Shown here: in pieces, positions 18,661-32,409 of the stretch | How the letters are laid out: every line of letters starts with the position of its first letter | Position numbering within the stretch: the stretch's first letter is position 1 | DNA from: Geosiphon pyriformis | Taxonomy: Eukaryota > Glomeromycota > Glomeromycetes > Archaeosporales > Geosiphonaceae | NCBI GenBank assembly: GCA_016748015.1 | Contig: JAAOMT010000760.1 | Location: 925,234 to 985,164, forward strand | Length of the DNA stretch: 59,931 nt | Direction: 5' to 3' | Made by a program: the position numbers and the translations under genes | The notes under the pieces: generated by a model | What the model saw: only the letters and a program-made list of their open reading frames with translations | Database searches by the model: none | What the model was told of the DNA's origin: nothing

Positions 18661-21083
18661 ATATATTTACTATATATAATTAGCTATTTAACCAATTTAA
18701 ACTACAATATACAGACATCACATTACTTATTATATTATTTATAACAATAAAAAACAAATAATAAAATTATTTTTTAAATAAATTACATAATTTTTTTTAA
18801 TACCAAACAAAAAAATTATTTTACTTAAAATATAATTAAAAAGTTTTTTGATATTAACCAGAGCTAAAATTTTTATTGACAAAATTCTGAATTTTTCTAA
18901 CTTTATTCTAAGTTTTAAAATAAATAATCAAATTTGCTTTCTATAACCAAAAACTAAATCATATACAAAATTTATTATTTTAAAAAAAACCAGTTTAGTA
19001 TATTTAAAAGCCATTCTGACTTTAGCTACTTATAATTTGAACACAAAACTTTTACATAAAACTATATACAAATTCATATTAAAAACACTTAAAATTAAGT
19101 TTTAAAAAATCATAAAAGAAGACAAATTAGTATTAAACAAAAAGTATCATAAAATTGAATATGCAATTAAAAAATTATATTATATTATTTGGTTTTCTTA
19201 ACAGACAAAACTATAATTAAAAAATTTAATTTTATTATAATGTATACAAAAAACACTATGATAATATTTATTATAAAGTTTTTTTAAATATCATTAACAG
19301 TTTATAATGTAAAGTCTTTATAATATAGATATACAAACTTGTTATGAATTTGTTAGTAAAACTAATTGCTATATATAAGTTAAGATGCCATATTAAGACT
19401 ATTACTTCTTAATTAATATTATTAATATACAAAAAACTCACTATATTAAGCACTAAAACTCATTTTTTATAAGATTTTTTAAACAATATTATCTAAAACA
19501 GCTTTTTTACCAGTTATTATATAGCTTTTAAACACATTAGCAAAAAGTATTAAATCAGAATAAATTGTAAAATCTGCTAAAACATTGGCATGTTTATTGT
19601 TTACAATTTTTAAATATTTTTTTATTTTTATTTATTTAACAAACAAACTTTTATTATAAATAATATTAATCACACTTTATTTAGTAAAAATTTTAAAAAT
19701 CAAGTTTTAACAAATACAATTCAAAATAATAAGCATCAATAGTAACTTGGCTATCTAAAAAAATTTTAACATAAGAAAAAAAATACACACTTAAAAAACA
19801 AAATAAAAACTAATAATTTAGTTAAAACTAAGAAGAACAAACTATTTATTTGTATATTTATACCTAAATTTAAACCAAAAAAATATGTTGTTGTATTAAC
19901 AGCAACAAAATATAAACTAAAATTATTAACAAGATTATCTGTAAAAATTGATAAAATATTTGAATTATTATTTTTTAAAATAGATTTAATATCAAAAAAA
20001 ATCTAACATATTTAATATACTTAACTTAATAAAAACTTGAAAAGATAAATTAAAATTTACAAAACTCTCTAAAAGTACAAATTTAAACATAAAAAAAAAT
20101 TAAAACTCTTAAAATTTTTCTAAAAAAAACACTTTTTAAACTGTTTAAAAATTGTTTAGCTAATATTATTTCAAAATACTTCAAAAATTTGACAATTTTA
20201 GAATACTTAATAATTTTTATAATATCTAAAACAGAAGAATTATAATATTACTTAAAAACAATAACTTGTAAATCTATAATTTTATATTTAAAAACTATCT
20301 TAGAATGCTATTAATATTAGCAAAATTAACAATAAAAGCAATTTTATTTTTAATTTAAGCTTAGTTAAAAGACTTTAGATTGTAAAATAAGAGATAATAC
20401 ATTATATTACTTGAAAAATTTTTGGCAAACCAGTATTAAACTTTAAATTATGCTTAATAATCAGGTTTTATTTTGTATATAAATATTTATTAACAAAACT
20501 AAATTGTATTTTATAGCACAAAATAAGATACAAAACAGCAGAAACCAAATATGTAAATTGTTTGTTTAAAATAGTTTTTTATTAAACAATTACTAAAAAA
20601 AATTTTATATTAAAACTGGTTTTTTTAAAGTTAGATATTAAAAGATTTTTTAATAATATATAAATTTCTAAATATTTATAAGGCTTATTAATAAAAACAT
20701 ATACTATTAAAAATAACATTAATTTTATATCAAATTCAACTTTATTGGTCCTAATTATATATTTAAAGTCAATTTTATAACTAAAAAAAAATTATGTTTT
20801 CAGACTTTATATAAAAATAGATTATAAAAAATTCTTCATATAAAAATAAAACATTTTATTTTAATTTAGATTATTATAAACTGTATACTTACTAATTAAG
20901 CCAAAATTTGTTATAATTTTGTTAATATAGCTATTATAAATATAACTAAAAAATTTAATAAACTTTAAACACATTTTAATTTTTAATAAGCATTTTTACA
21001 AATGTAATTAATCTACTAAATTAAAATACCTGCCAAAACCAAAAAATTATCTTTTTTTAAAATATTATACTTATTATACATAT
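18661..21083 (-). mobile_element. LINE-D, ORF2 RT to RNase H (heavily decayed, minus strand)
   Basis: On the minus strand several blocks of LINE ORF2 can be aligned with LINE-A despite extreme AT drift: the RT stretch ITNFGLISKYTVYNNL (about 20,950; LINE-A MTDFGLTDRYCVHDGL), NKQFTYLVSAVL (about 20,570; LINE-A DKQFAYLVSAVL), the RNase H TDN (19,941-19,933), GLNLGIN (about 19,860), DSQV (19,756-19,745) and NNKHANVLADF (19,601-19,570; LINE-A GNKHADTLAK). The order is right for one minus-strand ORF2 whose 3' UTR is at 465-1,165. It stops at 21,083, where a type-2 LTR starts. Confidence 0.72.
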
Positions 21084-21975
21084 TGTTATAGGTGATTATT
21101 TAAGGTATTGAAATAAATAACAAATTTGTAATTTGGTATTCAATAGTTATTGATAATGGTAATTTCTGAAGGTTTTGTGATCTAAAAGTTTTGGTTAAAT
21201 TTTTTGTATAATAAACAAAGATTCAAACTAGTTGTTTCTTTTGTAAATTTCTTTTTTTAGTATAGTAACTGGTTTAATCTAACAGTTATGCTCTTTTAAT
21301 AAATTATTTTTAAGTTTTCTATTTTTGTTTTATGAGTTTTTTATCAAGCTATTCTTTATGTTAATTACTCAATACTTAATCTTTTAATCAATTAATAAAT
21401 AACAAAAAAATAAAAATAAAAAATTAATATTTTATTAATAGTTATGATCAAAAGCTATTGGTTTAATATAGTAAAGTATTGGATTTTATTAACATAGATT
21501 GTTGATAATATAAATATAATTAATATTTTTTAATCAAGCAATGATAATATAAATTAGATAATAATAAAATAAACAAATATTAGTCGAAAAAGAAATTAGC
21601 AAAGTTATTTTTATAAAAAATAGATTAATTAATATTTTATTAATATGGATATAATTTTATTTTAAGTTATAAAAAACTATCTTTTAAAGAAAAAAGTATT
21701 TGCTAACTATTAATTATTTGTTACTGTTTTGTTTTTTTTGTTTTTAATATTTTTACTATATATACATAATTTGTATTATATAAAATTCTATATATTTTTA
21801 CTTTTTTTTACATTTTTTTTTGAAAATGTACTCATTCTTAAAAATATGTTGTAATTTTTTGAAAATATGCTATAATTTTCTAAAAATATACTTACTTGTT
21901 AAATATTATTTTCTTATTGGTCTATTTTATAATCTGTTTTTTATTTTTTTTTGTACTTTTTTTCTATGAATAATA
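21084..21975 (-). repeat. Type-2 LTR of 2D (minus strand)
   Basis: It starts TGTTATAGGTGATTATTTAAG and ends CTATGAATAATA, the minus-strand counterparts of the 2A LTR ends (CATTTGTAACA and TGTTACTCATA). It lacks the palindromic tandem array of the 2A LTRs. Confidence 0.75.
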
Positions 21976-24171
21976 ATATATTTTTTTTAGTATTGAATTC
22001 TGTTGAAATTTTTATTTTGAATTAAGTTTATTACTTTTTTTCTAATATTATTTGTTTAATTTTGGTTCTTATGTTTTTGAATTAAGAGTTGGTTATTTTT
22101 TTTCCACTGGATAATAGTTATTGTTTTTATGTCTAAAAATAATAGTATTTCTGAATAATCTTAAAATATAGTATGTAATTAATAAATTGTTTTGATGTAT
22201 AGTATAGAATTTGTTTTTTTTATAAAGTTTTTAATTTGTTGTACTATTTTTTGATTGAACATTTTTTTGGATTAGTTAATATATAATTTCTAAATATTCA
22301 GCTTTTATTTTAACTGATAGTAGCAATATGTTATTAGAAATTGTTTTATCTATAGCTTTCAATTTTATTTAATTAATTTTTCAATTAAAATAGTAATTAG
22401 TATTTTTTTAAAAGTTTTTTTACTTTTTCTATAATTTTATTTGATAAATGTTTTGTTTAGTTTTGTGGTTGTTAATATAAAATAATTTTTTCTTTTTTTT
22501 TTCTTTGTGTTTTATAACAAATTATTTAAAATTAATAATTATTTTTATGTTTAATTGTTGTTGATTTATAATTTGAAATAATTGTTGTGTTATTGTGTAG
22601 ATGTAATTTGGCATTTTTATTTTTTATTGTTGTTTTGTCACATATACTGAGTTTTTATATACTATTAACTTGATCTACTTTTTTGTATTTTTTTTAATAA
22701 TTATGATTAATTCTAAATCTTGTAAAATTTTATTTGGTTTAATTAGTATTTTTTGTACTTTCAGTTGTAGAATATTATTGGTAGATAATACTACTATATT
22801 GTAATATGGTTTCAGTTAATTATTATGTACTGCTTTAATTAAAATTTTGTTATTCTATCTTAATTTATAAGTTCTATTTTCTAGAATTTTTTTGATGTAA
22901 AATGAATTATCTTATTTAGAATTAAACTTTTTATTCTATTGTTTTTTTGTTTTGATATAATGTAAAAATACTTTGTTTTCAATCTTAAATTTAACTAGTT
23001 TATTTGGTAATTGGTTGTTATGTTATTTTTTTTGTCTTTTATGATTTTTGTATATTATTAATTATTTTTTATCTTTTGTTTTCTAGAGTTTTATTAAGTT
23101 ATATGTTTTTTTCAACAATGTTTTTTAAATCTTGGTTTCTGTTATTGGTTTTATTAAATATGTATTGATATCTATCTCAACTGATAATATTGCTGTTCTT
23201 TTATATACTAGTTCAAATAATATTATTTATATAATATTTTATTTTATTATCTAATAAGCAAATAATACTAATAATATAAACAAATTTTATTTGTTTTGGT
23301 TTTTTTGGCTGATTTTAGCTATTGTTTTGTATAATATTCTATTCAATCTTTTGACTAAGTTATTTGTTTATAGATAATATAAAAATAATAACAGTCTTTT
23401 AATTCTAAATTTTTGATTTAATTTTGTTAATGTTTTGTTTACAAAATAAGTTTCTTAATCTAATAACAATTTTTTTAAACATTTATGTTAATAAATTAAA
23501 TCTTAATATATAAATTTAGCTATAAATTTTGAATCTGTTTTTTAAATGATTTTAATTTTTGGCTATTTTGTAAAATAGTGAATAACTACTGCTATATATT
23601 AATTACTTTTGCTAACTATTATTAATGATTTTATTAAGTTAATTCTAATCTGATCAAATAATTGTCTCACTTTTATTGGTTTTAATGATTTATTGGATTT
23701 TGTTTCTCTTTTTTTTTAATAAACATCACAATTTTAAATATATTGAATAATATTTAGATATATTGATAGCTAATAGTATTTTTTTAGAATTTTTTTATGT
23801 TTGCTTTTTTATAAAAATATTTTGCTATTGGATCTGAGTACATATTAAATAGTATTGTTTTTTTTTTGGTTTTGTGATTATTCTAAGTGGCTGGTTTAGA
23901 TCTTTTCTGTTTTTTCAATATAATATATTTTGATAAGTAATAAAGTATTTTAATTGTTGTTTTATGTTGTTGTTTTTTTTAAAATAATTTTTTCTTAAAC
24001 TATTGAGTATTAATATAATATTAAAATTGTTAATATTTTTATGTATTTATTTTTTGATATATTTTTGAAATGAAATGTTTTATTTATAACAAATTATTGG
24101 TATCTCTATTTTTTTTATAGTGTACTATATAATTGAATAGTAATAAATCTATTTTCTATTTTGCATGCTAA

Positions 24172-24175
24172 TTAT
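24172..24175. repeat. Target duplication TTAT of element 2B (left copy)
   Basis: TTAT abuts LTR start TGTTAATTATAAAAAAG. The other copy is ATAA at 55,712-55,715 (TTAT on the minus strand), at the edge of 2C. Joining 24,171 to 55,715 through one TTAT rebuilds the RNase H/connection region of one type-2 element. Confidence 0.6.
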
Positions 24176-26590
24176 TGTTAATTATAAAAAAGATACAAGA
24201 AAAGATAGAAAAAACAGATCATAAAAAAATAAACCAATAAGAAAATTATAATTAATGAATAAACACATTTTTAAAAATAAGCACATTTTTAAAAAGTAGC
24301 ACAAAAAAAAGTAGAAATGTGTAAAATTTTATATAATACGAATTATGTATATATAGCAAAAGTATTAAAAGCAAAAAAAAACAGAACAGTAATAATTAAT
24401 TAATAGTTAACAAATATTTTTCTTTTTAAAAGATAGTTTTCTATAATTTAAAGTAGAATTATATTTATATCAATAAAAATATCTATTATTATTCAATTTA
24501 TATTATTATTGCTTGATTAAAAAATATTAATTACTTTTATATTATTAACAATTTATTTTAATAAAATTTAATACTTAACTATACTAAACCAATAACTTTT
24601 AATCATGACTATTAACAAGATACTAATTTTTTATTTGATTTTGTTATTTACTAATTGATTAAAAAATTAAACACTGAATAATTAATATCAAAAATAATCT
24701 GGTAAAAAACTTATAAAACAAGAATAGAAAACTTAAGAATAGCTTACTAAAAGAATATGACTGCCAGATTAAACAAGTTATTATGCTAAAAACAGAAATT
24801 GAGAAAAAACCATTACTTGAATTTTTATTTATTATACAAAAGACTTAACCAAAATCTTTAGATACCAAAATCTTCAAAAATTATTATTATGAATAGTTAT
24901 TAAGCATCAAGTTACAGATTTGTTATTTGTTTTAATACTTCAAATAATTATCTGTAATATTTGGTGCTTTCTATAAAATATAATCTAACAAAAAACCAGT
25001 ACCAACATTTATTATTCAAAATAGTGGCAAAATTAGAAATAATAAGAACAAATCACTTGAGATTTACAAAGACTTTATTTCAACATTATCAAATTCATCT
25101 TAAACTAACAAGTAATTATTGGCCAGCAGAATTAGCTTTCAACTTTTATGTTAATAAAAAAATTATATTCTACTTAAAAGACCAAGAAAATTCAGAAACC
25201 ACTTTCAAAAATTTCTACAGTAAATTACTTTAAAGCATTATACTTCCATAAAATTATCTGTTTATTACATTAATCTTATTATCTTTGCAAACAAAGAAAA
25301 AAAAAGTTATAATCCTAGCAAAAACACCAAAAAAATATAACTGCTTATCTGAAAAAAACCAAGAGTTATTTTACTCATTTATATATTATATTATTATAGA
25401 CCCAAAAGCACTATTTAGATAATATTAACAGTTATATCTACATCAAAAATACTATTAGCATGAATACTATTTTAAAGTAATTAAAAAAAAACTAAACTAT
25501 TAAAACCATATAACAATTTATTCAAAAAATTTAAATTGCAATTAACAATTTTATTAAAACTCTAAACATTGCCACTTCAATCAAATTTCGAATTTACTAG
25601 TAATTGGGCAAAAACTGAATCAAAAGAAAAAGAAAACAACAATAAAAAAACAACAATTAAAACCCAATTCCAAATAATTTAAAAGTTTAAACTCAGCAAA
25701 ACCCAAAAAATTCAAACTCTATTCCTATTTTCAACAATAATTTACTTTTAGTTATCTAAATTAATTCTTTTATTATACTAATAGCCATTTTTATTAACCA
25801 CCAATTAATTTATTTTTAGGACAAATAGCATATGCATCAATTTTTAAACTTAAAAAATTTACCAGTAAAAAAAATAACACCTAGGCATAATTAAATAATA
25901 TGATAAAATCTATTGCAGCCAATGAATAAGATAACACTAAAGCTATTTAAATAATTTTCTACTTTTTATAAGATATTACTAATTTGTAGTATTAGAGCCT
26001 AGTCAACAAACCACAAATTTTTAACACATTTCAAGTCGTGTTTCTACAACATTTCAATAATTACAACAGCATTAATTGGTTATTAACTGGTTTTACTACA
26101 ATTAAGCAAAGTAATAACAAAGCAATTATCACTTATTTAGGACATTTCTACAAAGATTTATGCTAAATTCAAGCAATTAATACTGACTATTTTACAATAT
26201 TACAGATTTTAAATCAATTTATTTATAAATTATGTAGCAATTTGTTATAACAAATATGCTCATTATATTTAATTACACTTCAAAGCACAGTTACTTACAC
26301 CAAAAATTTTGAGTTAGCTAAACTCAAAGCCAATTACACCCAAACTGTAAATCTAGTAATAAACAAATTATTTGAGTTAGATACCAAATTAAAACAATTT
26401 GAAAAAACAATCAACCAAAAGATTGAAGAATACTTAACTATTAATTAAACAATTTATCAGTTTTTTCAATATTATAATAATCTAGAAAACTATAATTGTG
26501 GTTCTAATTAATTACATCTATCATTATTAAATCAATTATGGCAACAAAAAACATATATCTGTTATTACCATAATAAATAAAAATAAATAA
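24176..26590 (+). mobile_element. Gypsy 2B: 5' LTR and gag of a type-2 element (truncated)
   Basis: LTR 24,176-24,959 (784 bp, start TGTTAATT, end GTAATA from GTAACA), PBS-like TTTGGTGCTT, then decayed gag. The first 90 codons from about 25,022 still read in frame (KLEIIRTNHLRFTKTLFQHYQ at 25,030, matching 2A AELEIIGANHLGFTKFFFQQY). Later gag blocks, e.g. KLKANYTQTVNLVINKLFELDTKL-like at 26,310-26,400, are also readable. It is cut at about 26,590 by the left LTR of 1B and its pol is not found anywhere in the window. Confidence 0.72.
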
Positions 26591-27523
26591 CTAATTAATT
26601 AACATGAAATTATCCTTCTAATTTCTAATATTAATTAGTATATATTATTATTATTTTAATTATTACTTATTAGTTAATCAAATTATCAAATATTATCATT
26701 TAATTAATAATCTGATTTGTATTATAGAAATTAAAATAATTAAATTATGCAATATTCTGAACGATTTAATATTCAAAAATTTGTCAAAATTAGTAGAAAT
26801 TGGCTGAAATAATTAATAATTTATAGAAATAACTTGTAGTTTGCTAAAATGTATCTTAAATTTGCCGAAATTATAGCAAAAAGAAAAGTGCAAATTTAAA
26901 AATTAGTACTACAGCAAGTTGTATAAAAAAAAAGTCTTTTTTTTCAAAAAAATATATTTTATTTTAAAAATCTTAATTAGAACAAATCATCTTTTATATA
27001 TTCTTACAAAATCAAATAAAAATTAAATATTCAAAAACCAAATTCTTAATTATTATACTTAAAATTCACAAAACCCAATTAATATTTCGAAATTAATTAA
27101 CTACTAATTTCAATAATCTGTTAGTAACTTTAGGCCTAGATAGAAAATGTTTCTCTTAACAATATTTTATTTCTTTTACATTTTTTTTATTTTTTTTTAT
27201 TTTTCTTATCACAATTTTCAGGGTAGTTTATAGATAAAATTTTTGTAAAAGAGTTAACTTTTATAGCAAAGTAACTAAACATTTTTAGTAAGCTTCCAAA
27301 TAAGCAATTTCTGGAAAAAAGTTGATGTTTACTACAATATAACTATATAAAGTAACTGGCATAGAATTGGCCATTCTACTTATAAATTCAGCAGTTTAAA
27401 TTATAAGAGATTATTTAAAGATAAATTCAATTATTGGAGATCCAATTACTTCTAGAAAACATGAATTCACAGTTAACAAGCATTAAAAACATTCAAAAAA
27501 AAGACCAAAAACTTCTAATAACA
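26590..27523 (+). repeat. Gypsy 1B left LTR
   Basis: It is recognisable from ATTAACATGAAATTATCC (26,600) to ACTTCTAATAACA (27,523), followed by TTTGGTGCTCTCC. The exact 5' edge is blurred: somewhere between about 26,556 and 26,600. Confidence 0.75.
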
Positions 27524-27568
27524 TTTGGTGCTCTCCTATTAAAATAACATAGCAATAACAACTTCAAA

Positions 27569-29933
27569 GTGGTAATTATACCAGACACAATAACTCTAAA
27601 GTATTATCAGATTTAACATCCAAAACAGAATCAAAATTCTTAAGAAAACATTATACTAATACATCAAAAATTGTATTAACAATTATCTTTTTGAAAACTA
27701 CAGTATTTTAGAAATCAAAAACCACTTCTATAAAAATCTATTATATTATTCTAACTTGGAAACTGAAGACCTTAACAGTGAAACACTTAACACCTATTTT
27801 TATGAACTCAACTATAATATTATTCAGTATTATAAAAAAAAGTATCCAGTACAGTCCAAATACTCTTTTGATTTTGAATCAGAACCAGAAAACAGCAACA
27901 GTAGAAAACGGAAAAAAAAAACATTTCAAGTTAGCCATACAACTCACAACACACCAAAAACAACTGTCAAATACTTACAAACATCTAAACAAAAAACCAG
28001 TACCAAGTTACTACTTTCTATTACACCATTTCTAATTTCATTTGCTCAATCACAAACTCCCAACTTACTACTTATTCAGTTCTTAAGACTAAAAAATTTT
28101 CAGTCACCTAAAAGTTCTACTCAAAAGCAAAAACCAATATCAACCAGCACCAACTTTTTTGATTCCTTAGAAAAAAACCAAAGTAATTACTCAGAGAACT
28201 TAGAAAGTAAAAAAACCAAATCAGAACAAGAAAAAACTACTGAAAACAAAAAAAAATGACAACTACATACATTGTAAAAATCACTGAATTTATAGGAGAA
28301 GATACTAATACCAGCTCACAAAAATGGCTTAACAAAGTTCAGAAAGCAGTAAATGTAAACAGATAGAATACAACAAATATGTTAAAAGCAATCTCATATT
28401 TTTTTTAAGAAACAGTAGGAGAATAGTTTAAAAATCTGACTGAATCTTTTGAAAACTGGCAAGCATTCAAAAATGCTTTCTTAGAGCAATTTACTAACAA
28501 CAACACCTTTATTACTATCTGAAATTGCTTTTACAATATCAAACAAAAATTATCTAAAACTGTTATAACTTATTTTAAAAAGTTTAACAAACTTTTTAAA
28601 TGTATTCAACAATTAAAAACCAATAACTATTACTTCAATGCTCAGATTTTGGATCAGTTTATTGCAGAATTAAAAGATAAATTAAGTAAGAAAGTTTGTT
28701 TTTATATTTCAGCAGACTTAACTATAGTCATACAGTATGCAAAAAACTATAAAATAACTATAAAAAAGCAAATTAAACAAAACTTGTAAATTTTGCTATA
28801 AAAAAAACCAGCTTAACAACTGAAGAGAAAATTGACCAACTCACAAAAAAGATCAAAAATTATTTCACCAATTAACAACAACAGCAACAACTACAAAAAT
28901 ATTAGCTACTCCAATAACACAATTAAAATAACTATTTCTTATTACTTAAAAATTAATCACAAAGCTGTTACTATTGTAAAATTCTAGAACATTGAAAATA
29001 AGATTGCAGAAAATCACAATAAGACCAATAAAACAGGAATAATCAACATTACTTTTTATTATACCAATTTTATTACCAATTTTTACCATCAACTTATTAC
29101 TCATCAAGACCACAAAATCAAAACAGTTATTATCAATCTGCTTTACAATCTATACAATAGCAATATCAGCAACTTTTACCAATTTAGCAATATCAATTAC
29201 CATCCACTTAACAATATCAAATATCTGTTCGAAAATTGGTTTAACAAAACCAATTCACATCTCAAAATTGTTTTCAGAATAACAATAATAGAATCAACTC
29301 AAACAACCAGTTGGTTCTTCGAAATTCTGGTCAACAAAGATCTAATTACTATCATATTTAACCAAGTTATTTAACCATGCTTAAAGAACAGAATTTTTAA
29401 CAAACTGTACTTTCTGAAAGTAAAGCTGTAGCAATAAGATCAAATTCTTTTAACAATACTATTCTATTAGCTCAAATTGCTCAAAATACTAATCTTTTAA
29501 ACATATTTTTATTCGAATTTGAAGCCAATAAATTACCATTCTTGCTTAATAATACAGCAGTCAATGAACAAAAAACAATTACAACTATATATACTAAAGC
29601 TAAAGTAGAAAGAAAACAAATTTATTTAACTCTAGACAGTAGATCTGTTAAAAGCATTATCACTTATTAATTGATGCAACAGCTTAGAAAAAATGTTAAC
29701 AGATTAGCTTAAACTGTAATGTTACAGCTAATGACATAAAAAAAATTTTCATAGGAGAAATTGACAACTTTTTATTTATTATTAATGAAATTATTATTTC
29801 AGTTAAAATTTTAGTCATGGATGTATTTCTATATTAAGCTCTTGTCAGAAATAATTGGCTTCTCAAGGCCAATACAAATTTAGATTGAAAAACACAGAAA
29901 TTGAAAATTTCTTATCAAAAACAATATACTTGA
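27569..29933 (+). pseudogene. Gypsy 1B gag and protease (decayed)
   Basis: GTG 27,569 corresponds to the GTG start of 1A gag. A deletion follows near 27,610. The stretch 27,756-28,259 reads METEDLNSETLNTYF and a Lys/Ser/Thr-rich linker, matching 1A gag. Zinc knuckle and Gln-rich tail are at 28,960-29,400, with many stops. The gag-to-protease junction near 29,500 (NIFLFEFEANKLPF) is in one frame, showing that the frameshift at the same place in 1A is a mutation. The protease keeps the Asp in LDSRS at about 29,633. Confidence 0.7.
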
Positions 29934-30726
29934 TATTATGGGAGTGTTTTCTTAGTATATTTTAATTGTTAATCTCCTGTTTTAATTGTAATCAGTCTCT
30001 TATGAGTTTCTCAATTTTATGTATTTGATATTAATGATAATGTACTGAAGGTTTTCTTTTGATGTTGTGATATAAGTCTTTTCTTTAATTCTAATTGTCT
30101 TTGTATGTTGTGTACTTCTTCTTAGAGACTAATCTGAAAATTACCCACTGTTTGGGGTCTTTTCTAAGGCTATCTTTGCAATTGCCTAATGTGTTTCTCT
30201 AATCTAGAAACACGGAATGTTAATGATCTTTTTACAATTTTTCTAAGTATATAATAAAGCTTTTTCAATTAATTAGTAACCATGTGAATAATTTTGATCA
30301 GAAATTATTCTTCTAAAGGGTTCAAAGATAGAATGATAGTTTCATTTGCTAAAAAGGGTATGTGAATTCTATTGTTAATCTTGTAATTTTGATGTTCATT
30401 CAATTTATTATTTTTTATTAATTCTTTTTGAATAAGATTTTATTTAGATATTTGTTGTTTCAAGTTGAAGCTTGTTCAATTCTTCATCATTAAAACTATT
30501 GTATATATATATAATTATTGTTTTACAAAATAACGTCTTGTAATATTCTATTTCCATTATTTCTAAATATTGCTTGCTGTTTTTGCATAATAGTGCTTGC
30601 TGTTATTGCATAGTAGTGTTTGCTGTTATTTGTAAATTATTTTGTTTTATAAATTGTTGCTGTGCTATTTCATGATTGGCTAATTTATATTATTTATAAT
30701 TTTTATTAAATTCTTAAACTGTAATA
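29934..30726. mobile_element. Solo LTR of a third family (LTR-X, 793 bp) in 1B
   Basis: It starts TATTATGGGAGTG and ends AACTGTAATA, i.e. TG...CA ends each changed to TA. It is flanked by TTGA (29,930-29,933) and TCGA (30,727-30,730), a 4-bp duplication in which one CpG has become TpG. The 1A sequence at this point (ACGCTCGAGTACC) confirms the empty site. Its base composition is less AT-rich than the host element. No coding sequence and no second copy were seen in the window. Confidence 0.75.
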
Positions 30727-32409
30727 TCGAGTATCTGCTACTTTTAATACTTTCAACAAACAAACAAAAAAAATCTCAGTATTTGAATTTGAAGAAAAAA
30801 AAGAAATACTAATTACCAAAGCCTTTATAGCTCTTGGATTACCATCCAATTAGACTAAAGAAATAGAACAAAAAATTTTTGAAGAAATTAAAAAATAGAA
30901 TATTGTTTGTTACTCTATATCAAACCATAAAAACAACCACCTTATATATTAATCAAATGCAAAGATTGCAACAAAAAACTTTCATCAATGGGAATATATA
31001 TATCTCCAAAAGAAAAATATAAAACTCACACCTACTATATTTGCAAAGCCTGTTATAAAAAACGATTTGAATATCCCAAATAAAGTGGAAAATAGGACAA
31101 CACTTCTTGTTTTACATATGGAAAAATGTTACCAAAAAAATACAACTGGATTAACATTGCAATAAAAGGAAAAGTATGTAACCAAACTTGTTAATATACT
31201 CTATTTATTGCAAAAAAAGTAAAAAAAAGAACTCTATTTGATGCTGCTTACAACAGTGCTCTCAACAAACTTTATTATTATCCACATAATGATAAAATAA
31301 TTTATAAACTAGTCATAGTTTTGATCAATAGAAGAACTCAGAAAAATGTCCACCAAATAAAAAAAGCTAAATACATTAAGTACATGATAGAATAAGCTAG
31401 ACTTAACTATAAAAATAAAGTAAAAACATATTAGCAAATTGCAAGTTATACTTATTTGATCCAAGAAGCTTAAATTCAATAATTAGAGCAAATGAATATT
31501 TAATTATATAAAAAATACATTATGTCTTATAATAAAAAATTGTGTTCCAAATATTATGTTTTTAGTACTTTCTTGCTTAGTAAAAATAATCAAAAGAAAA
31601 TTGTGTTTAGAAAATCAAAACCCAAAGAAAAAATTACAACAACTCTAATCTATCTTACTAAAAATCAACCAGCTCTACAACTTAAATATTTTAACAATAA
31701 TAATCAAAAAATTAAGTCTCTGAAAGTTTAAGAAATTAATATAAGATATAATCTACAATATTTTGGCAAAGATATTTTGGTTCTTCAACCAAAATCTCTT
31801 ACCAAAATCAATCTAAAAATTGCTCTTGAAATTCTATCAAGAACAATGGTACAAATTGCTTTCTAATCATTATTAACAAATAAAAGAATCAATGTTAAAG
31901 AAGGAATTATAGATACAAGATATATAAAAGATATTACCATAATACTACAAAATAAAATTGAGAAATTATTTAGAATAGAACATTACTAAAAAATTTACAC
32001 AAACTATTTATTTACCCTTAATCAACATTTTAGAATTACAATTAGTTAACAACAAAAAACAATTAGAAAAAAGTAAAAAAAGAACTCAAAGTTTTGGTTT
32101 AACTGAACAATTCACAATTCCAGTAAACATAGCTCTTAATACATAAAATAAATCTTACCAGATTTTTTGACTTCTCCAATTAATTACTATTTTACTTTAT
32201 AGAGAACATCATAAAATTTACACTTGCTTAAAACTCATTATTACTCAACAAATCTTTAAATCAAATAAACAAATTTGTTTAAAACACAAAATTTGAATCT
32301 CAAACGTTTATATTCCACAAAAAATAAAAAAATTTTGAGTTACATTCTACAATCTTAACAATTACTTTATTATTTTATTAAATAAATTAGAAATTAGAAT
32401 TATATATAG
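30727..32409 (+). pseudogene. Gypsy 1B Cys-rich domain and dUTPase (decayed)
   Basis: CKDCNKKLSSMG at about 30,958 and C-Y-G-K-M at about 31,117 match the 1A Cys-rich domain. dUTPase motifs are eroded: motif 1 is RYNLQYF (about 31,745), motif 3 GIIDTRYIKDITII (about 31,905) and motif 5 SFGLTEQF (about 32,091). At least ten stops. It is cut at 32,409 by element 2A, whose target duplication is ATAG. Confidence 0.72.

Larger units (their letters stand above)
21084..24175 (-). mobile_element. Gypsy 2D: 3' half of a minus-strand type-2 element
   Basis: It consists of an LTR (21,084-21,975) and internal sequence from the end of RNase H through integrase to the polypurine tract. Minus-strand alignment with 2A includes GCAAAATAGAAAATAG (24,165), the block like TAGTACATTATAAAAAG (about 24,118), the AACAGCAATATTATCA block (about 23,205; 2A 41,341) and the GAATTC-AATACT segment just before the LTR (about 22,005; 2A 42,546). 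It stops at 24,175 where 2B begins, at the same element position where 2C (49,986-55,715) ends. Confidence 0.75.

Noticed and set aside
30000-30025. Second Tn5 mosaic end (CAGTCTCTTATGAGTTTCTC)
   Set aside because: Only about 10 bases agree with the mosaic-end complement; it is inside LTR-X and not an adapter.
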